Assembly: GCA_002399815.1 (NCBI GenBank)
Contig: DHEJ01000027.1
Span: 1 to 47,996, forward strand
Source of the DNA: Acholeplasmataceae bacterium UBA4853
GTDB taxonomy: Bacteria; Bacillota_I; Bacilli_A; Acholeplasmatales; Acholeplasmataceae
Direction of reading: 5' to 3'
Length of the DNA: 47,996 bases
The position numbers and the translations under genes were made by a program. This document shows positions 17,142 to 26,436 of the stretch, piece after piece. Each line of letters starts with the position of its first letter. Position 1 is the stretch's first letter. The notes below the pieces were generated by a model. The model had not been told where the DNA came from, did no database searches, and was given only the letters and a program-made list of their open reading frames with translations.

Positions 17142-17402
17142 ATAGTTTTTCTCCTTATTAAATAAAAATCCTTACATGTATAAAAAAACATGTAAGGACG
17201 AAATGATATTCCGCGGTACCACCTTAGTTCCAAATAAATTTGGCACTCTTTATTGATAAATCTATTAACGCTAGATCGACGAGCTTATTGGTTTAAGCTA
17301 GCTCAAAGGTGGTAATTTAAGTCGTTTTTTATAAGCTTTCACCATGTGCTCATATCGCTTTTAAACAGTATCTAACTTAAATCATGTCCTTGTCATTGCT
17401 AC
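17142..17402 (-). ncRNA. T-box riboswitch leader of thrS (threonine)
   Basis: The T-box AAGGTGGTACCGCGGAAT lies at 17208-17225, and CGTCCTT (17194-17200) can pair with its AAGG to form the antiterminator. The competing terminator stem is CCTTACATGT / ACATGTAAGG (17170-17179 with 17188-17197) followed by ATTTTTATT. In stem I, ATTTAAGT pairs with ACTTAAAT, and directly after it comes ACC (17311-17313), a Thr codon placed as the specifier; CAAGG / CCTTTG closes the base. Uncharged tRNA-Thr would stabilise the antiterminator through the UGGU bulge. The stem I assignment is my reading. Confidence 0.9.
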
Positions 17403-17408
17403 ATAGAT

Positions 17409-17436
17409 ATTTTACACTTAATTTGTAAAAAATCAA
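17409..17436 (-). promoter_or_regulatory. Promoter of the thrS T-box leader
   Basis: Minus strand: TTGATT (17431-17436, overlapping the dnaI stop), 16-base spacer, TAAAAT (17409-17414). Start expected near 17402, at the 5' edge of stem I. Confidence 0.6.
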
Positions 17437-18233
17437 TCATTTGTAAACGTTTTTTCAAACTTAAATGGTTTTGTTAAATCTTCAATTCTTTTAATAATTC
17501 TAGTCACTTTAATTATATCTGTTTCTTTATCTGTAAGCATAGATTTAGCTAATTGTGCAATGCTACTATTTGATGAAATATGAACACTTAAGCTGGCATT
17601 TAAACGGTAATGAAGAATCGGTAATAAAATCTCATCTCTAAACCAACTAGATACATTTTCACCACCTAAATCATCTAGAATTAAGACATCACATCTTTTT
17701 AAAATATTGATCTTTTTTTCTAATTGATCACTACCAATATTAGCCTTTAAGGTTCTAATTAAATCAGGCATAAATACATAGACTACATTGACACGCTGTT
17801 TAGTGAGTTCATTTGCTAATCCTGATAATAAATAACTTTTACCAGCACCATAAGGACCATATAGATATAATCCTTTTTGAAACTTAAGTGGCTTTTCTAA
17901 AAACTTCTTAGCATATTGTACGGCTTTTTCTTGATAGGCATCGCTAATGATAAAATCCTCTAAATTAGCATCTGCAATATATATTTCACTTTCAAATGTT
18001 TCAAGGTGTCTTTTTAAGACAGAAGTTTCTAATTGTTTTTGTTTTTCAACTGTAGGAATATAACTAATATGTACGTAGGGTTCTAATATCAATTTAGGTA
18101 CAAAATCCTTTAATACCTTTTCATCCCTTTGTAAAATGTATTGATATACCACATAAGTATCTCTAACACTTAATTGGAGGTTTTTAGTTTCAGGGTCATT
18201 TGAAACGGTTTGTTTAATCTCTTCAAACGACAT
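17433..18233 (-). CDS. dnaI: Primosomal protein DnaI (helicase loader)
   Basis: DnaI, 266 residues: an N-terminal helicase-interaction region, then an AAA+ ATPase related to DnaC, with Walker A GPYGAGKS and Walker B VLILDDLGGE. It loads the replicative helicase at origins and restarted forks together with DnaB, encoded one base upstream. AAAGGAGG precedes the ATG. It ends in TGA. The N-terminal zinc-binding Cys/His pattern of the Bacillus protein is not evident. The thrS leader promoter overlaps its last codons. Confidence 0.9.
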   Translation of the reverse strand: MSFEEIKQTVSNDPETKNLQLSVRDTYVVYQYILQRDEKVLKDFVPKLILEPYVHISYIPTVEKQKQLETSVLKRHLETFESEIYIADANLEDFIISDAYQEKAVQYAKKFLEKPLKFQKGLYLYGPYGAGKSYLLSGLANELTKQRVNVVYVFMPDLIRTLKANIGSDQLEKKINILKRCDVLILDDLGGENVSSWFRDEILLPILHYRLNASLSVHISSNSSIAQLAKSMLTDKETDIIKVTRIIKRIEDLTKPFKFEKTFTND

Positions 18234-18234
18234 A

Positions 18235-19431
18235 TTAATCTTCCTCCTTTTCTTCTAATTGTTTCAAGTATGCTTGAACCCATTCAGGACTATTTTCTTT
18301 TTGTTCAGTAAATGTATTCTTTTTCTTTCTTGCTGGTCCATCATTATTTAGAATCATAGTATAAGCATCTTTAGTCGTTTTAACACCACGACTCACCCAT
18401 GTTTCTAAGACCTTTTCTAAATAACTAATATGTGGTAATTCACCATTTTTATGTTTAAGGATATGTAAGAGTAATGCATTAATGATACCAACCTCAACTT
18501 GATTTCTCTCAAGCAGTTGCATCACTGTATCTGTGGCCATAAATTGATAATCATTTTTAGCATAATTTTCTAGTATTCTAATTGGTGAAACCTCATTTAA
18601 ATACTTAACAAAACCATCTTCACTCGTAGGTTCTACTGTGTTTGTTACAACCGGTTTAGCATTCTTATTTTTTAATTGATAATACATGGATGCTTTTAAA
18701 CCTAATCTTGATGCATCGATAAATCCATCATCATTGACAGTATCGATATAAATCTTAACCATTTCATCTAATGTAAATTGATAAATAAAGACTAGTTTTT
18801 GAATTGTTTCTTGAACCTTTAAATCCATAACATTTTTCTTTTTAAGGCGATCTGGTAAACTTTCAACAAATAACTCATAATCAATTTGTTCAGAAATCTT
18901 TGTCCCACCATTATTTTTTCTACCTAAGTATAATGAACTATCCTTTGGTCCATCAAGAGAGACAAACTTAAAGACATCATCAAAATTCTTCGTTGATTCA
19001 ACATATCCAGTTAAATCCATTGGTGTCACTTTAAAGATATTGGTTAAGTTTTTATACATCGTTGGACCAATTTCTGATAATAAGAATTGTCCTAAAACAG
19101 TATCCTTTAAAAACCCTCTTGGAGTTAATGGACTTTTTAATTGATATACGTACTTATTTTGATCCTTAAAGGTACTTAATAAGTTAATGGCTTCTAATTT
19201 TTCTTTAGCTTCTTTTAAACTATCAATTTTAACATTTAATAAATCAAGTAAAAATTGATTGGTAAATTCCTCTGATTGATAATTCTTTTGACTTAATAAA
19301 TGATAAAACGTATGATATAACGAAAAAGCTAACACCCCAATTAAAGGTTGATATAAGAGTCCCAACACTTTCCATTCATCACTGGATAATGCTGCTTGAG
19401 TTATGATTCTAAATGTGTCTTTTTGTTTCAT
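18235..19431 (-). CDS. dnaB: Replication initiation / primosome protein DnaB (Firmicute type)
   Basis: Firmicute DnaB (helicase co-loader, not the E. coli helicase), about 398 residues. The opening region with EWKVLGLLYQPLIG and SLYHTFYHLL is characteristic, and the C-terminal part carries a DnaB/DnaD-type helical domain (SPIRILENYAKNDYQ). It cooperates with DnaD and DnaI in priming; dnaI follows directly. Its ATG overlaps the TGA of the mutM-coaE gene (ATGA), with AAAGGA eight bases upstream. No transmembrane segment is seen. Confidence 0.85.
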   Translation of the reverse strand: MKQKDTFRIITQAALSSDEWKVLGLLYQPLIGVLAFSLYHTFYHLLSQKNYQSEEFTNQFLLDLLNVKIDSLKEAKEKLEAINLLSTFKDQNKYVYQLKSPLTPRGFLKDTVLGQFLLSEIGPTMYKNLTNIFKVTPMDLTGYVESTKNFDDVFKFVSLDGPKDSSLYLGRKNNGGTKISEQIDYELFVESLPDRLKKKNVMDLKVQETIQKLVFIYQFTLDEMVKIYIDTVNDDGFIDASRLGLKASMYYQLKNKNAKPVVTNTVEPTSEDGFVKYLNEVSPIRILENYAKNDYQFMATDTVMQLLERNQVEVGIINALLLHILKHKNGELPHISYLEKVLETWVSRGVKTTKDAYTMILNNDGPARKKKNTFTEQKENSPEWVQAYLKQLEEKEED

Positions 19432-20795
19432 ATGCTAAATCCTTTAAGATAATCATCAATTTTTAGATAGAGTGCTTTTAAACTACCATCATTTCTAATA
19501 ATTTTATCTGCTAATTTTCTTTTTTTAACTAAACTCATTTGCGAATTAATTCTATCTAGCGCTTCATCAATTCTTAAATGATCTCTTTGAATGAGTCGTT
19601 CTAACTGTAGTGATTCATCCGTATCAATTAATAGCGATGTATCAAAGCCTTTAAACTTCGTTTCAAATAAAAGAGGAATATCTAAAAAAATTAAATGTTC
19701 AAAACTCTTTGAAACTGCTTCTTCAATAGTACTAAAGACAATTGGATGGATGATCTTTTCTAACAACCTTTTTTGTTTATTATCCTTAAAAATAATACTA
19801 GATAATAATTTTTTATCTAACTTTCCTTCATTAAGAGCATTAAACTTTTTACCAATCATCTGACTAAATGCTTCATCTTTATAAAGATTTCTTACAATCT
19901 CATCCGAGTCTATAACCATAAATCCTTTTTTCTTTAAATAGTTAACAGCTGAAGTCTTTCCTGTTGCTATACCACCTGTTAAACCAATAACGACACCTTT
20001 TTGACAAGTTGGACAATAATAAGTTCCGCGATTTTTAAGCATAACTTTATCTATGATACTGCCACATCTAGTACATACCTCACCTGTTTTACCATGAACA
20101 TTTAAATGTCTTTGGTATAATCCTTTATGTCCTAATGATTCATAGGTATTAATGGTTGTTCCACCCATTTGAATGGATAAATTTAAAACATCATTAGCGG
20201 TTTTAAGTAATAAATCCGCTTCATTTCTTGAAATTAAAAATCCTTTTTTAGCTGGATGTATTTTCGCTGAATATAAAATCTCATTTGCATAAATATTACC
20301 AATCCCACCAATGACACTTTGATCAAGTAATATTTCTTTAATCGTTTTAGATTTATTTACTACACCTTGATAAAACTCATCTAATGTCATTGAATCTGGA
20401 TCACTAGCAAGCTTCTTTTGTTCTTTTAAGTAGGTTAGACCATCTTTCTTATCTACTAGTTCAAAACGTCCAAACTTTCTTGTATCATGATAACTGAGCT
20501 TATGTCCACTTTTTAAATGAAATACAACATGTGTATGTTTATCAGGTAACTCATCATAAAAGTATTTACCTTCCATTCTCAAATGAGAATAAAGCATATA
20601 ATCATCTAAGATAAATATTAAATACTTTGCTGATCTTTTAACTTCATGAATAGTTTGATTCACTAATTTTGTTTCAAAGTCTTTATCGTTACTTACAATA
20701 TTACGATAAAAAACATCCACTTTAACTATGACATCATGTGTTAATAAAAGATTTAAATGTCTTTTTATTGTTTCTACTTCAGGAAGTTCTGGCAT
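19428..20795 (-). CDS. mutM-coaE: Fused formamidopyrimidine-DNA glycosylase (MutM) and dephospho-CoA kinase (CoaE)
   Basis: One continuous frame of 455 residues encodes two enzymes. Residues 1-266 are MutM/Fpg, excising 8-oxoguanine: PELPEVE with catalytic Pro2 and Glu3, Lys57 (RSAKYL), VIGGIGNIYANE, and a zinc finger with Cys241, Cys244, Cys261 and Cys264. Residues 268-455 are CoaE, the last step of CoA synthesis: P-loop GLTGGIATGKT, IDSDEI, DIPLLFE and the RDHLRIDEALDRI lid. The finger's last Cys and the first CoaE strand are only about four residues apart, with no Met between. In Firmicutes these are neighbouring separate genes, so this looks like a direct gene fusion between polA and dnaB. 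A one-base error near 19980-20000 would also create or destroy the fusion. Confidence 0.88.
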   Translation of the reverse strand: MPELPEVETIKRHLNLLLTHDVIVKVDVFYRNIVSNDKDFETKLVNQTIHEVKRSAKYLIFILDDYMLYSHLRMEGKYFYDELPDKHTHVVFHLKSGHKLSYHDTRKFGRFELVDKKDGLTYLKEQKKLASDPDSMTLDEFYQGVVNKSKTIKEILLDQSVIGGIGNIYANEILYSAKIHPAKKGFLISRNEADLLLKTANDVLNLSIQMGGTTINTYESLGHKGLYQRHLNVHGKTGEVCTRCGSIIDKVMLKNRGTYYCPTCQKGVVIGLTGGIATGKTSAVNYLKKKGFMVIDSDEIVRNLYKDEAFSQMIGKKFNALNEGKLDKKLLSSIIFKDNKQKRLLEKIIHPIVFSTIEEAVSKSFEHLIFLDIPLLFETKFKGFDTSLLIDTDESLQLERLIQRDHLRIDEALDRINSQMSLVKKRKLADKIIRNDGSLKALYLKIDDYLKGFSI

Positions 20796-20803
20796 CTGTT
20801 TAC

Positions 20804-23443
20804 CTACTTTAAATCATACCAAGTTAATCCAGTATCACATGAAGTTTCTAGTTTAACTTCAAGTGGAAATGCACTAGTCATAATTTGTGGTACAATTTGT
20901 TTCATTTCTTCTAATTCATCTTCTGGTACTTCTAAGATAAGTTCGTCATGTACTTGTAAAATCAATTTACTCTTTTTATGATGATCATTTAAATATTGAT
21001 ATAACTTAACCATAGCTACTTTAATAATATCTGCAGCAGTCCCTTGAATCGGTGCATTTAAACTCGTACGTTTACCAAATTCTCTTAAGGCATATACCTT
21101 ACTTTCAAGCTCAGGAATATATCTTCTTCTTTTTAACATCGTTTCAACATATCCATGTGTTTTAGCAAACTCAACTATATCTGTCATATATTGTTTAATT
21201 TCAGGATAGACTTCTAAATAACGTTGAATAAAGTTTTCTGCCTCTTTAACAGTCACATGAATATCCTCAGATAAACTCCATGCCCCAATACCATAAATAA
21301 TTCCAAAGTTAACAGCTTTAGCTCTTCTTCTTTGTTCTGAATCGATGACATCCACATGAAACACTTTTTCTGCTGTAGAAGAATGAACATCGACCCCTTC
21401 TATAAATGCTTCTTTTAAACCCTTAACATCTGCCATATCGGCTAGAATTCTTAATTCAATTTGAGAATAGTCAGCACCTAATAAGAAATGCTTTTCTTTA
21501 GGAACAAATATCTTTCTAATTTGACGTCCTTCTTCACTACGAATTGGAATATTTTGTAGGTTAGGCTCTAAACTTGATAGTCTACCGGTTAAAGTTAATG
21601 CTTGATTAAAAATGGTATGAACCTTTTGATCACTAAATATAGATTCTTTAATACCAATTAAATAGGTTGAATATAGTTTAGTTAATTGACGATAATTAAT
21701 AATCTTTTCAACAATCGGATGACGATCTACTAAATAATTTAAAACATCAATATCTGTTGAATACCCAGTTTTAGTCTTTTTACCATTTGGAAGATTTAAT
21801 GTTTCAAATAATACATCTCCAACTTGTTTCGGTGAATCAATATTAAACTCAACCCCAGCAAGTAAAATAATTTCTGATTTTAAATCACTAATTCTTTTTT
21901 CCATCATCTTTGTTTGTTGGTTCAATTCTTCTTTATTAACTAATAACCCTTCAAATTCCATATCCGCTAAGACATCAGATAATGGTAATTCTAAATCATT
22001 TAATAAATGCATTTGACCACGTTCAGCTAATGTCATTAATGTCTCAGCTTTAAGTTTTGAAATAACAAATGCTTTTTTAGCGATATGTGATTCGTAATCA
22101 CTCATGATTAAAGGTAAACCTTTTCTAGCACCTTTACCATAGATTTCTTCATCATATGATAAATCATTAATACCAAAGCTTTGACTAATTGCAGTAAAGT
22201 CTTCTTTACCAATACTAGACTTTATAATATATGCCGCCAGTAATAAATCATAGCTGACATGATTAAATGAAATACCCTTCCATTTTAAAAATACTTTAGC
22301 ACCCTTATAATCATATGTATATTTAGCATATGTATTTGATGCTAAATAGTTCTTTATTGCAGCACTTTCAAAGAATAACTCACTACTTATAAAGTAACTT
22401 TGCTTACCATTAGATAAGCCTAGTCCCCATAGTTCAGCCTTATGATAATTAAAATCAGATAGTTCAAAATATAACGCTAAATCTTCAGTTAGGATTTCTT
22501 CTATCTCACTTTCACTTTCTAATACTTTATATGTAAATTCAGTTTGTTCTTCAACTTTATTCATTTCTGGATTTTTCTTACGATAAGAAATAACTAATTG
22601 TTTTAATTCTAATCGTTTATAAAAATCCACTAATCCATTTTCATCAACTAAACCTGTTACTGTATCTTCAATATCAAAAGGTAATGAAACATCGGTTGTT
22701 ATCGTTGATAACTCCTTAGAAAATAAGGCTTGTTCCTTAGATTCTCTAATTCTTTCACCTAATTTACCTTTAATCTCATCTGCTTTATCTAAAATGTTTT
22801 CTAACGTTTTATATTCTTGAAGTAATTTAACTGCGGTTTTTTCACCAACACCACTCACACCTGGAATATTATCAGATGGATCTCCCATTAAAGCCTTTAA
22901 ATCAATAAACTGTTCATGCGTTAATCCATAACGTTCTTCTAATGTTTTAGGTGTATAATCTTCAACAACCTTCATACCTGATTTTAATAGATGTACTGTA
23001 ATATGATCATCGACTAACTGTAGTAAATCTCTATCAGATGAAAAAACATCTACAAGATACCCTTTTTTAGCCGCTTCTTTAGCAAGCGTACCAATAATAT
23101 CATCCGCTTCAAATCCATCTAAAGAAAAATCCTTAATACCTAAATAACCAATTAATTCATGAATTAAAGGAATTTGGCTAATTAATTCCTCAGGCATTGC
23201 TTTTCTACCAGCTTTATACCCATCATAAGCTAAATGTCTATGAGTCGGTTTTCCTGTATCAAATGCAATTAACATATGAGAATTTGAAATTTCAATAATT
23301 TTATCAATCATCCCTGAAAATGCGAAAACAGCATTTGTATAAATGCCTTGTGATGTTTGCAATACTTTGTCTCCAGGGTATGCTGTTGCATAGTATGCTC
23401 TAAATAATAATGAGTTACCATCTACTAAAGTTAGTTTCTTCAT
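20804..23443 (-). CDS. polA: DNA polymerase I
   Basis: DNA polymerase I, 879 residues, for Okazaki fragment processing and repair synthesis. The N-terminal 5'-3' exonuclease is intact (LVDGNSLLFRAYYA, GFEADDIIG, SSDRDLLQL, GDPSDNIPG). The middle 3'-5' exonuclease fold lacks the Asp-x-Glu metal motif (YFELSD at the usual place), so proofreading is probably lost, as in Bacillus relatives. Polymerase motifs A (GADYSQIELR), B (RRRAKAVNFGIIYG) and C (VHDELILEV) are complete. It is first in polA-mutM/coaE-dnaB-dnaI. AAGGGG lies a little far (about 11 bases) from the ATG. Confidence 0.97.
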   Translation of the reverse strand: MKKLTLVDGNSLLFRAYYATAYPGDKVLQTSQGIYTNAVFAFSGMIDKIIEISNSHMLIAFDTGKPTHRHLAYDGYKAGRKAMPEELISQIPLIHELIGYLGIKDFSLDGFEADDIIGTLAKEAAKKGYLVDVFSSDRDLLQLVDDHITVHLLKSGMKVVEDYTPKTLEERYGLTHEQFIDLKALMGDPSDNIPGVSGVGEKTAVKLLQEYKTLENILDKADEIKGKLGERIRESKEQALFSKELSTITTDVSLPFDIEDTVTGLVDENGLVDFYKRLELKQLVISYRKKNPEMNKVEEQTEFTYKVLESESEIEEILTEDLALYFELSDFNYHKAELWGLGLSNGKQSYFISSELFFESAAIKNYLASNTYAKYTYDYKGAKVFLKWKGISFNHVSYDLLLAAYIIKSSIGKEDFTAISQSFGINDLSYDEEIYGKGARKGLPLIMSDYESHIAKKAFVISKLKAETLMTLAERGQMHLLNDLELPLSDVLADMEFEGLLVNKEELNQQTKMMEKRISDLKSEIILLAGVEFNIDSPKQVGDVLFETLNLPNGKKTKTGYSTDIDVLNYLVDRHPIVEKIINYRQLTKLYSTYLIGIKESIFSDQKVHTIFNQALTLTGRLSSLEPNLQNIPIRSEEGRQIRKIFVPKEKHFLLGADYSQIELRILADMADVKGLKEAFIEGVDVHSSTAEKVFHVDVIDSEQRRRAKAVNFGIIYGIGAWSLSEDIHVTVKEAENFIQRYLEVYPEIKQYMTDIVEFAKTHGYVETMLKRRRYIPELESKVYALREFGKRTSLNAPIQGTAADIIKVAMVKLYQYLNDHHKKSKLILQVHDELILEVPEDELEEMKQIVPQIMTSAFPLEVKLETSCDTGLTWYDLK

Positions 23444-23471
23444 TGATCTTTATTCCCCTTGTCGTATGGTT

Positions 23472-23480
23472 ATTTTAACA
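23472..23480 (-). promoter_or_regulatory. Putative extended -10 promoter of polA
   Basis: Minus-strand TGTTAAAAT: TAAAAT (23472-23477) with TGT upstream. No recognisable -35. Confidence 0.4.
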
Positions 23481-23530
23481 TACCATTTCTATATTTTTTT
23501 CCACAATATTTGTGGATAAGTTTTCAATTT

Positions 23531-23570
23531 AAAAATAAGGGTGATTTCATCGCTGAAACCACCTATTTTT
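23531..23570 (-). terminator. Rho-independent terminator of ftsY-ylxM-ffh
   Basis: Minus strand: GGTGGTTTCA / TGAAATCACC, 10 bp with one G-U, four-base loop GCGA, flanked by A-rich and TATTTTT runs. It immediately follows ffh. Confidence 0.85.
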
Positions 23571-23572
23571 AA

Positions 23573-24976
23573 TTAAAATCTGAATCCGCCTTTACCTTTA
23601 CCCTTACCTTTTTTTACTTTAGGCGCACTTGGGGTAAATCCGGCTGGATTTTTACTTAACTTCTCGATTTGTTTTTCATCCATACGAGACATTTGTTTCA
23701 TCATTTGTTTTTGTTGAACCAGTGATTCTCTTAAACGATTGACATCAGATACTAAAACTCCAGCACCTTTTGCAATACGCTCTCTTCTTTTTGATGATTT
23801 ATCAATTAATTCAGGATTCTTTCTTTCTTGTTCGGTCATACTTTGGATGATTACATTGACACGGTCAAATTGTTTTTCATCCACATTAGATAAAGCTTCT
23901 TTCATCTTACCTAAACCTGGTATAAATCCTAATATTTTAGAAATTGATCCCATCTTTTTAATCATTTTAAATTGTTTTTGTAAGTCTAAATAGTTATAAC
24001 TATCTGACATCATCTTTTCCATCATGGATTTAGCTTCATCTTCATCAATATTAGAAGTCACTTCTTCAATTAATGTTAAGACATCACCCATACCAAGAAT
24101 TCTTGATGCCATTCGTTCAGGATGAAATGCTTCTAGTGCATCCATCTTTTCACCACTAGATGCAAACTTGATTGGAATTTCTGAAATCTTTCTAATACTT
24201 AAGGCAGCACCACCACGCGTGTCCCCATCCATTTTAGTTAAAATAACACCGGTTGCTCCAATTTGATCATGGAATGATTTAGCAATATTTGCTGCTTCTT
24301 GACCCATCATAGCATCCACTGTTAACAAAACTTCATTTGGTTTTGCTATCGCTTTAACATCAACTAATTCTTTCATCATGACTTCATCGATAGATAATCT
24401 ACCTGCAGTATCAATAATGACAACATCATATTGATGCTCTTTAGCATAGTTTAAACCGTTTTTAACAATCACACGAGCATCCTTGATGCCTTCTTCATAA
24501 ACAAAAATATCTAAACTTTTACCAATTGTAACTAATTGATCAATTGCTGCAGGACGGTACACATCGGCAGCAATAAACATAACTTTTTTCTTATCTTTTT
24601 TTCTAATCCATAAACCCATTTTACCAATCGCTGTAGTTTTTCCTGAACCTTGAAGACCAATGGTCATAAAGGTTGACATACCTGTATTGGCATAAACTAA
24701 GCCAACCGATTCATCACCCATCACCTTTTTTAATTCTTCATGAACTATTTTTACAACTTGCTGTCCTGGATTTAAGCCAGATAAAATCTTTTCACCTAAT
24801 GCTTGTTCTTTAACATTATTAGTAAACTCTTTTACAATCTTAAAGTTAACGTCTGCTTCTAATAAAGAGAGTCTAACTTCTCTCATCATTTCTTCAATAT
24901 CTTTTTCAGTTAAAAGGCCCCTACCGGTTGCCCTTCTTACAAACATCTGTAAGCGATCTGATAACGAGTTAGCCAT
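23573..24976 (-). CDS. ffh: Signal recognition particle protein Ffh
   Basis: SRP54/Ffh, 467 residues, binding signal sequences and SRP RNA for co-translational membrane targeting. The N domain (SLSDRLQMFVRRATGRG) is followed by the G domain (GLQGSGKTT, DTAGR, TKMDGDTRGG) and a Met-rich M domain (for example MMKQMSRM) that binds RNA and signal peptides. The tail is Gly-Lys rich. Its ATG shares a base with the ylxM stop (TAATG), and no strong ribosome site is visible, so translation is probably coupled. The receptor gene ftsY lies just upstream, so both SRP partners share one operon. The SRP RNA gene is not in this window. Confidence 0.97.
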   Translation of the reverse strand: MANSLSDRLQMFVRRATGRGLLTEKDIEEMMREVRLSLLEADVNFKIVKEFTNNVKEQALGEKILSGLNPGQQVVKIVHEELKKVMGDESVGLVYANTGMSTFMTIGLQGSGKTTAIGKMGLWIRKKDKKKVMFIAADVYRPAAIDQLVTIGKSLDIFVYEEGIKDARVIVKNGLNYAKEHQYDVVIIDTAGRLSIDEVMMKELVDVKAIAKPNEVLLTVDAMMGQEAANIAKSFHDQIGATGVILTKMDGDTRGGAALSIRKISEIPIKFASSGEKMDALEAFHPERMASRILGMGDVLTLIEEVTSNIDEDEAKSMMEKMMSDSYNYLDLQKQFKMIKKMGSISKILGFIPGLGKMKEALSNVDEKQFDRVNVIIQSMTEQERKNPELIDKSSKRRERIAKGAGVLVSDVNRLRESLVQQKQMMKQMSRMDEKQIEKLSKNPAGFTPSAPKVKKGKGKGKGGFRF

Positions 24977-25290
24977 TATTCATCCAACTTTCTTAATGCT
25001 TCTATATATTTAAAATCCTTAGTCTTCTCAAAATCATCTAATATTTTTTTACGTTCTAAACTTAATTTAAGTAAGTTTAATTTAGATTCAAACTCCATTA
25101 AATGTTTTTCAACACTATTTAACTGATCATGCACTGCATTTCTTGATACATCAAACATTTCAGCAACTTCTTGAAGGGATAAATCTAAATGATAATAATG
25201 GATAAAATACTTTTGTTGTTTTTCAGTCAGTAAAGCACCGTAATAACTAAATAATTGATTTAAGTGTTCTGTTTTTTCTAAATGTTCCAT
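24976..25290 (-). CDS. ylxM: YlxM-type helix-turn-helix protein, SRP-associated
   Basis: YlxM/p13-like protein, about 104 residues. A sigma-70 region 4-like HTH is visible (LSLQEVAEMFDVSRNAVHDQ), with acidic and basic helices at the C-terminus. In streptococci the homologue binds SRP components and modulates Ffh GTPase activity (family knowledge). It lies between ftsY and ffh, as in many Firmicutes. The start MEHLEKTEHL at 25290 follows AAAGGA; longer in-frame readings run back into ftsY and lack a ribosome site. Confidence 0.88.
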   Translation of the reverse strand: MEHLEKTEHLNQLFSYYGALLTEKQQKYFIHYYHLDLSLQEVAEMFDVSRNAVHDQLNSVEKHLMEFESKLNLLKLSLERKKILDDFEKTKDFKYIEALRKLDE

Positions 25291-25291
25291 A

Positions 25292-26248
25292 TTAAAAGAA
25301 TCCTTTAAATAAATTATATATATAGTTTTCGATATCAAAAGGTACTAAATCATCAATCTTTTCACCTAGACCAACATATTTAATTGGTAGGTTATATAAA
25401 TGTCTGATTGCTAAAATAATACCACCTTTAGCAGTTCCATCAAGCTTAGTTAATACAATACCTGATAAATTGGTTGCTTCATTAAAAACATGTGCTTGAT
25501 TCATACCATTTTGACCAGTACTTGCATCAATGACTAATAATGTTTCTTTAGGTTCATTGGGTAAAATCTTTTCAATGACTCTTTTCATTTTAGATAATTC
25601 ATTCATCAAATTCACTTTATTTTGTAATCTACCAGCAGTATCCACTAAAACTAAATCATATTTTTCTGTCACTGCTTTATTTAGTGCTTCATAAATAACT
25701 GATGAAGGATCAGAACCAGCTTCTTTTTGGAAAAAATCAACTTTAGCTCTTAGACTCCACTCTTTTAACTGTTCAATAGCCCCAGCTCTAAAAGTATCAC
25801 CTGCAACCATTAAAACTTTTTTCCCCATATCCTTATATTGTTTAGCAAGTTTTCCAATGGTTGTTGTTTTACCAACACCATTGACTCCGACAAATAAAAA
25901 TACATTAACCTCACCATCAACAAACTTTAAAGTGGTATCAACAAATTCACCTTTTAAATAGATTTCAAATAATTTATCAACAATTAATTCACTAAGTTCA
26001 TTAGGTGTTTGAAAGGATTTATTTTTAACTTCTTTTTTTAACTCATTGGTAAAATAAAGTACAGTATCAACCCCGATATCTGCACTAATTAATAAATCTT
26101 CAATAGAATCGAATAAATCATCATCAATCTTATCAGATTCTTCTAATAATCTTTTAAGATTATCAAAAGAAGATTTACTCTTATGTAAACCCATTTGATA
26201 TTTATCATTCTTTGGTTTCTTTTTAAATAGATTGGCAAAAAAGCCCAA
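25292..26248 (-). CDS. ftsY: Signal recognition particle receptor FtsY
   Basis: FtsY, about 318 residues: short basic N-terminus, NG domain with GVNGVGKTTTIGKL, DTAGR and TKLDGTAKGG. The long acidic A domain of E. coli FtsY is missing, as in other low-GC species; FFANLFKKK may be the membrane-contacting segment. The start chosen is a TTG at 26248 (MGFFANLF) about ten bases after AAAGGA. The in-frame GTG nine bases upstream sits too close to that site, and further upstream extension would run through the promoter. It has its own extended -10 and follows the tpx terminator. Confidence 0.93.
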   Translation of the reverse strand: MGFFANLFKKKPKNDKYQMGLHKSKSSFDNLKRLLEESDKIDDDLFDSIEDLLISADIGVDTVLYFTNELKKEVKNKSFQTPNELSELIVDKLFEIYLKGEFVDTTLKFVDGEVNVFLFVGVNGVGKTTTIGKLAKQYKDMGKKVLMVAGDTFRAGAIEQLKEWSLRAKVDFFQKEAGSDPSSVIYEALNKAVTEKYDLVLVDTAGRLQNKVNLMNELSKMKRVIEKILPNEPKETLLVIDASTGQNGMNQAHVFNEATNLSGIVLTKLDGTAKGGIILAIRHLYNLPIKYVGLGEKIDDLVPFDIENYIYNLFKGFF

Positions 26249-26276
26249 GTTCTTCACTTCCTTTATGATCCTTATT

Positions 26277-26285
26277 ATTATAACA
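26277..26285 (-). promoter_or_regulatory. Extended -10 promoter of ftsY-ylxM-ffh
   Basis: Minus-strand TGTTATAAT: perfect TATAAT (26277-26282) with TGT upstream; no good -35. About 29 bases from the TTG start of ftsY. Confidence 0.55.
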
Positions 26286-26322
26286 TAATAACGCCTGACC
26301 TTTAAACAACTTTGAAGTTTCA

Positions 26323-26372
26323 AGAAAAAATAAAAGAACTCGCACCGATAAGGTATCGTATGCAAGTTCTCT
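26323..26372 (-). terminator. Rho-independent terminator of tpx
   Basis: Minus strand: long imperfect stem starting AGAACTTGCAT and ending GTGCGAGTTCT (26335-26370; one bulged A, G-U pairs, three-base loop), then TTTTATTTTTTC. A second, smaller hairpin (GTTCGTT-aaa-AACGGAC, about 26387-26406) lies between the tpx stop and this terminator. Confidence 0.85.
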
Positions 26373-26436
26373 CTATCCTATTTAATTAGTGTCCGTTTTT
26401 AACGAACTAACTATAATTGTTGAGTTTTATCATTTA

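Noticed and set aside
21850..22600. Active proofreading exonuclease in DNA polymerase I
   Set aside because: The Asp-x-Glu metal motif is absent from the middle domain; only the fold remains.
26249..26365. N-terminal extension of FtsY by about 39 residues
   Set aside because: It passes through the promoter and into the tpx terminator; the TTG start with AAAGGA is better.
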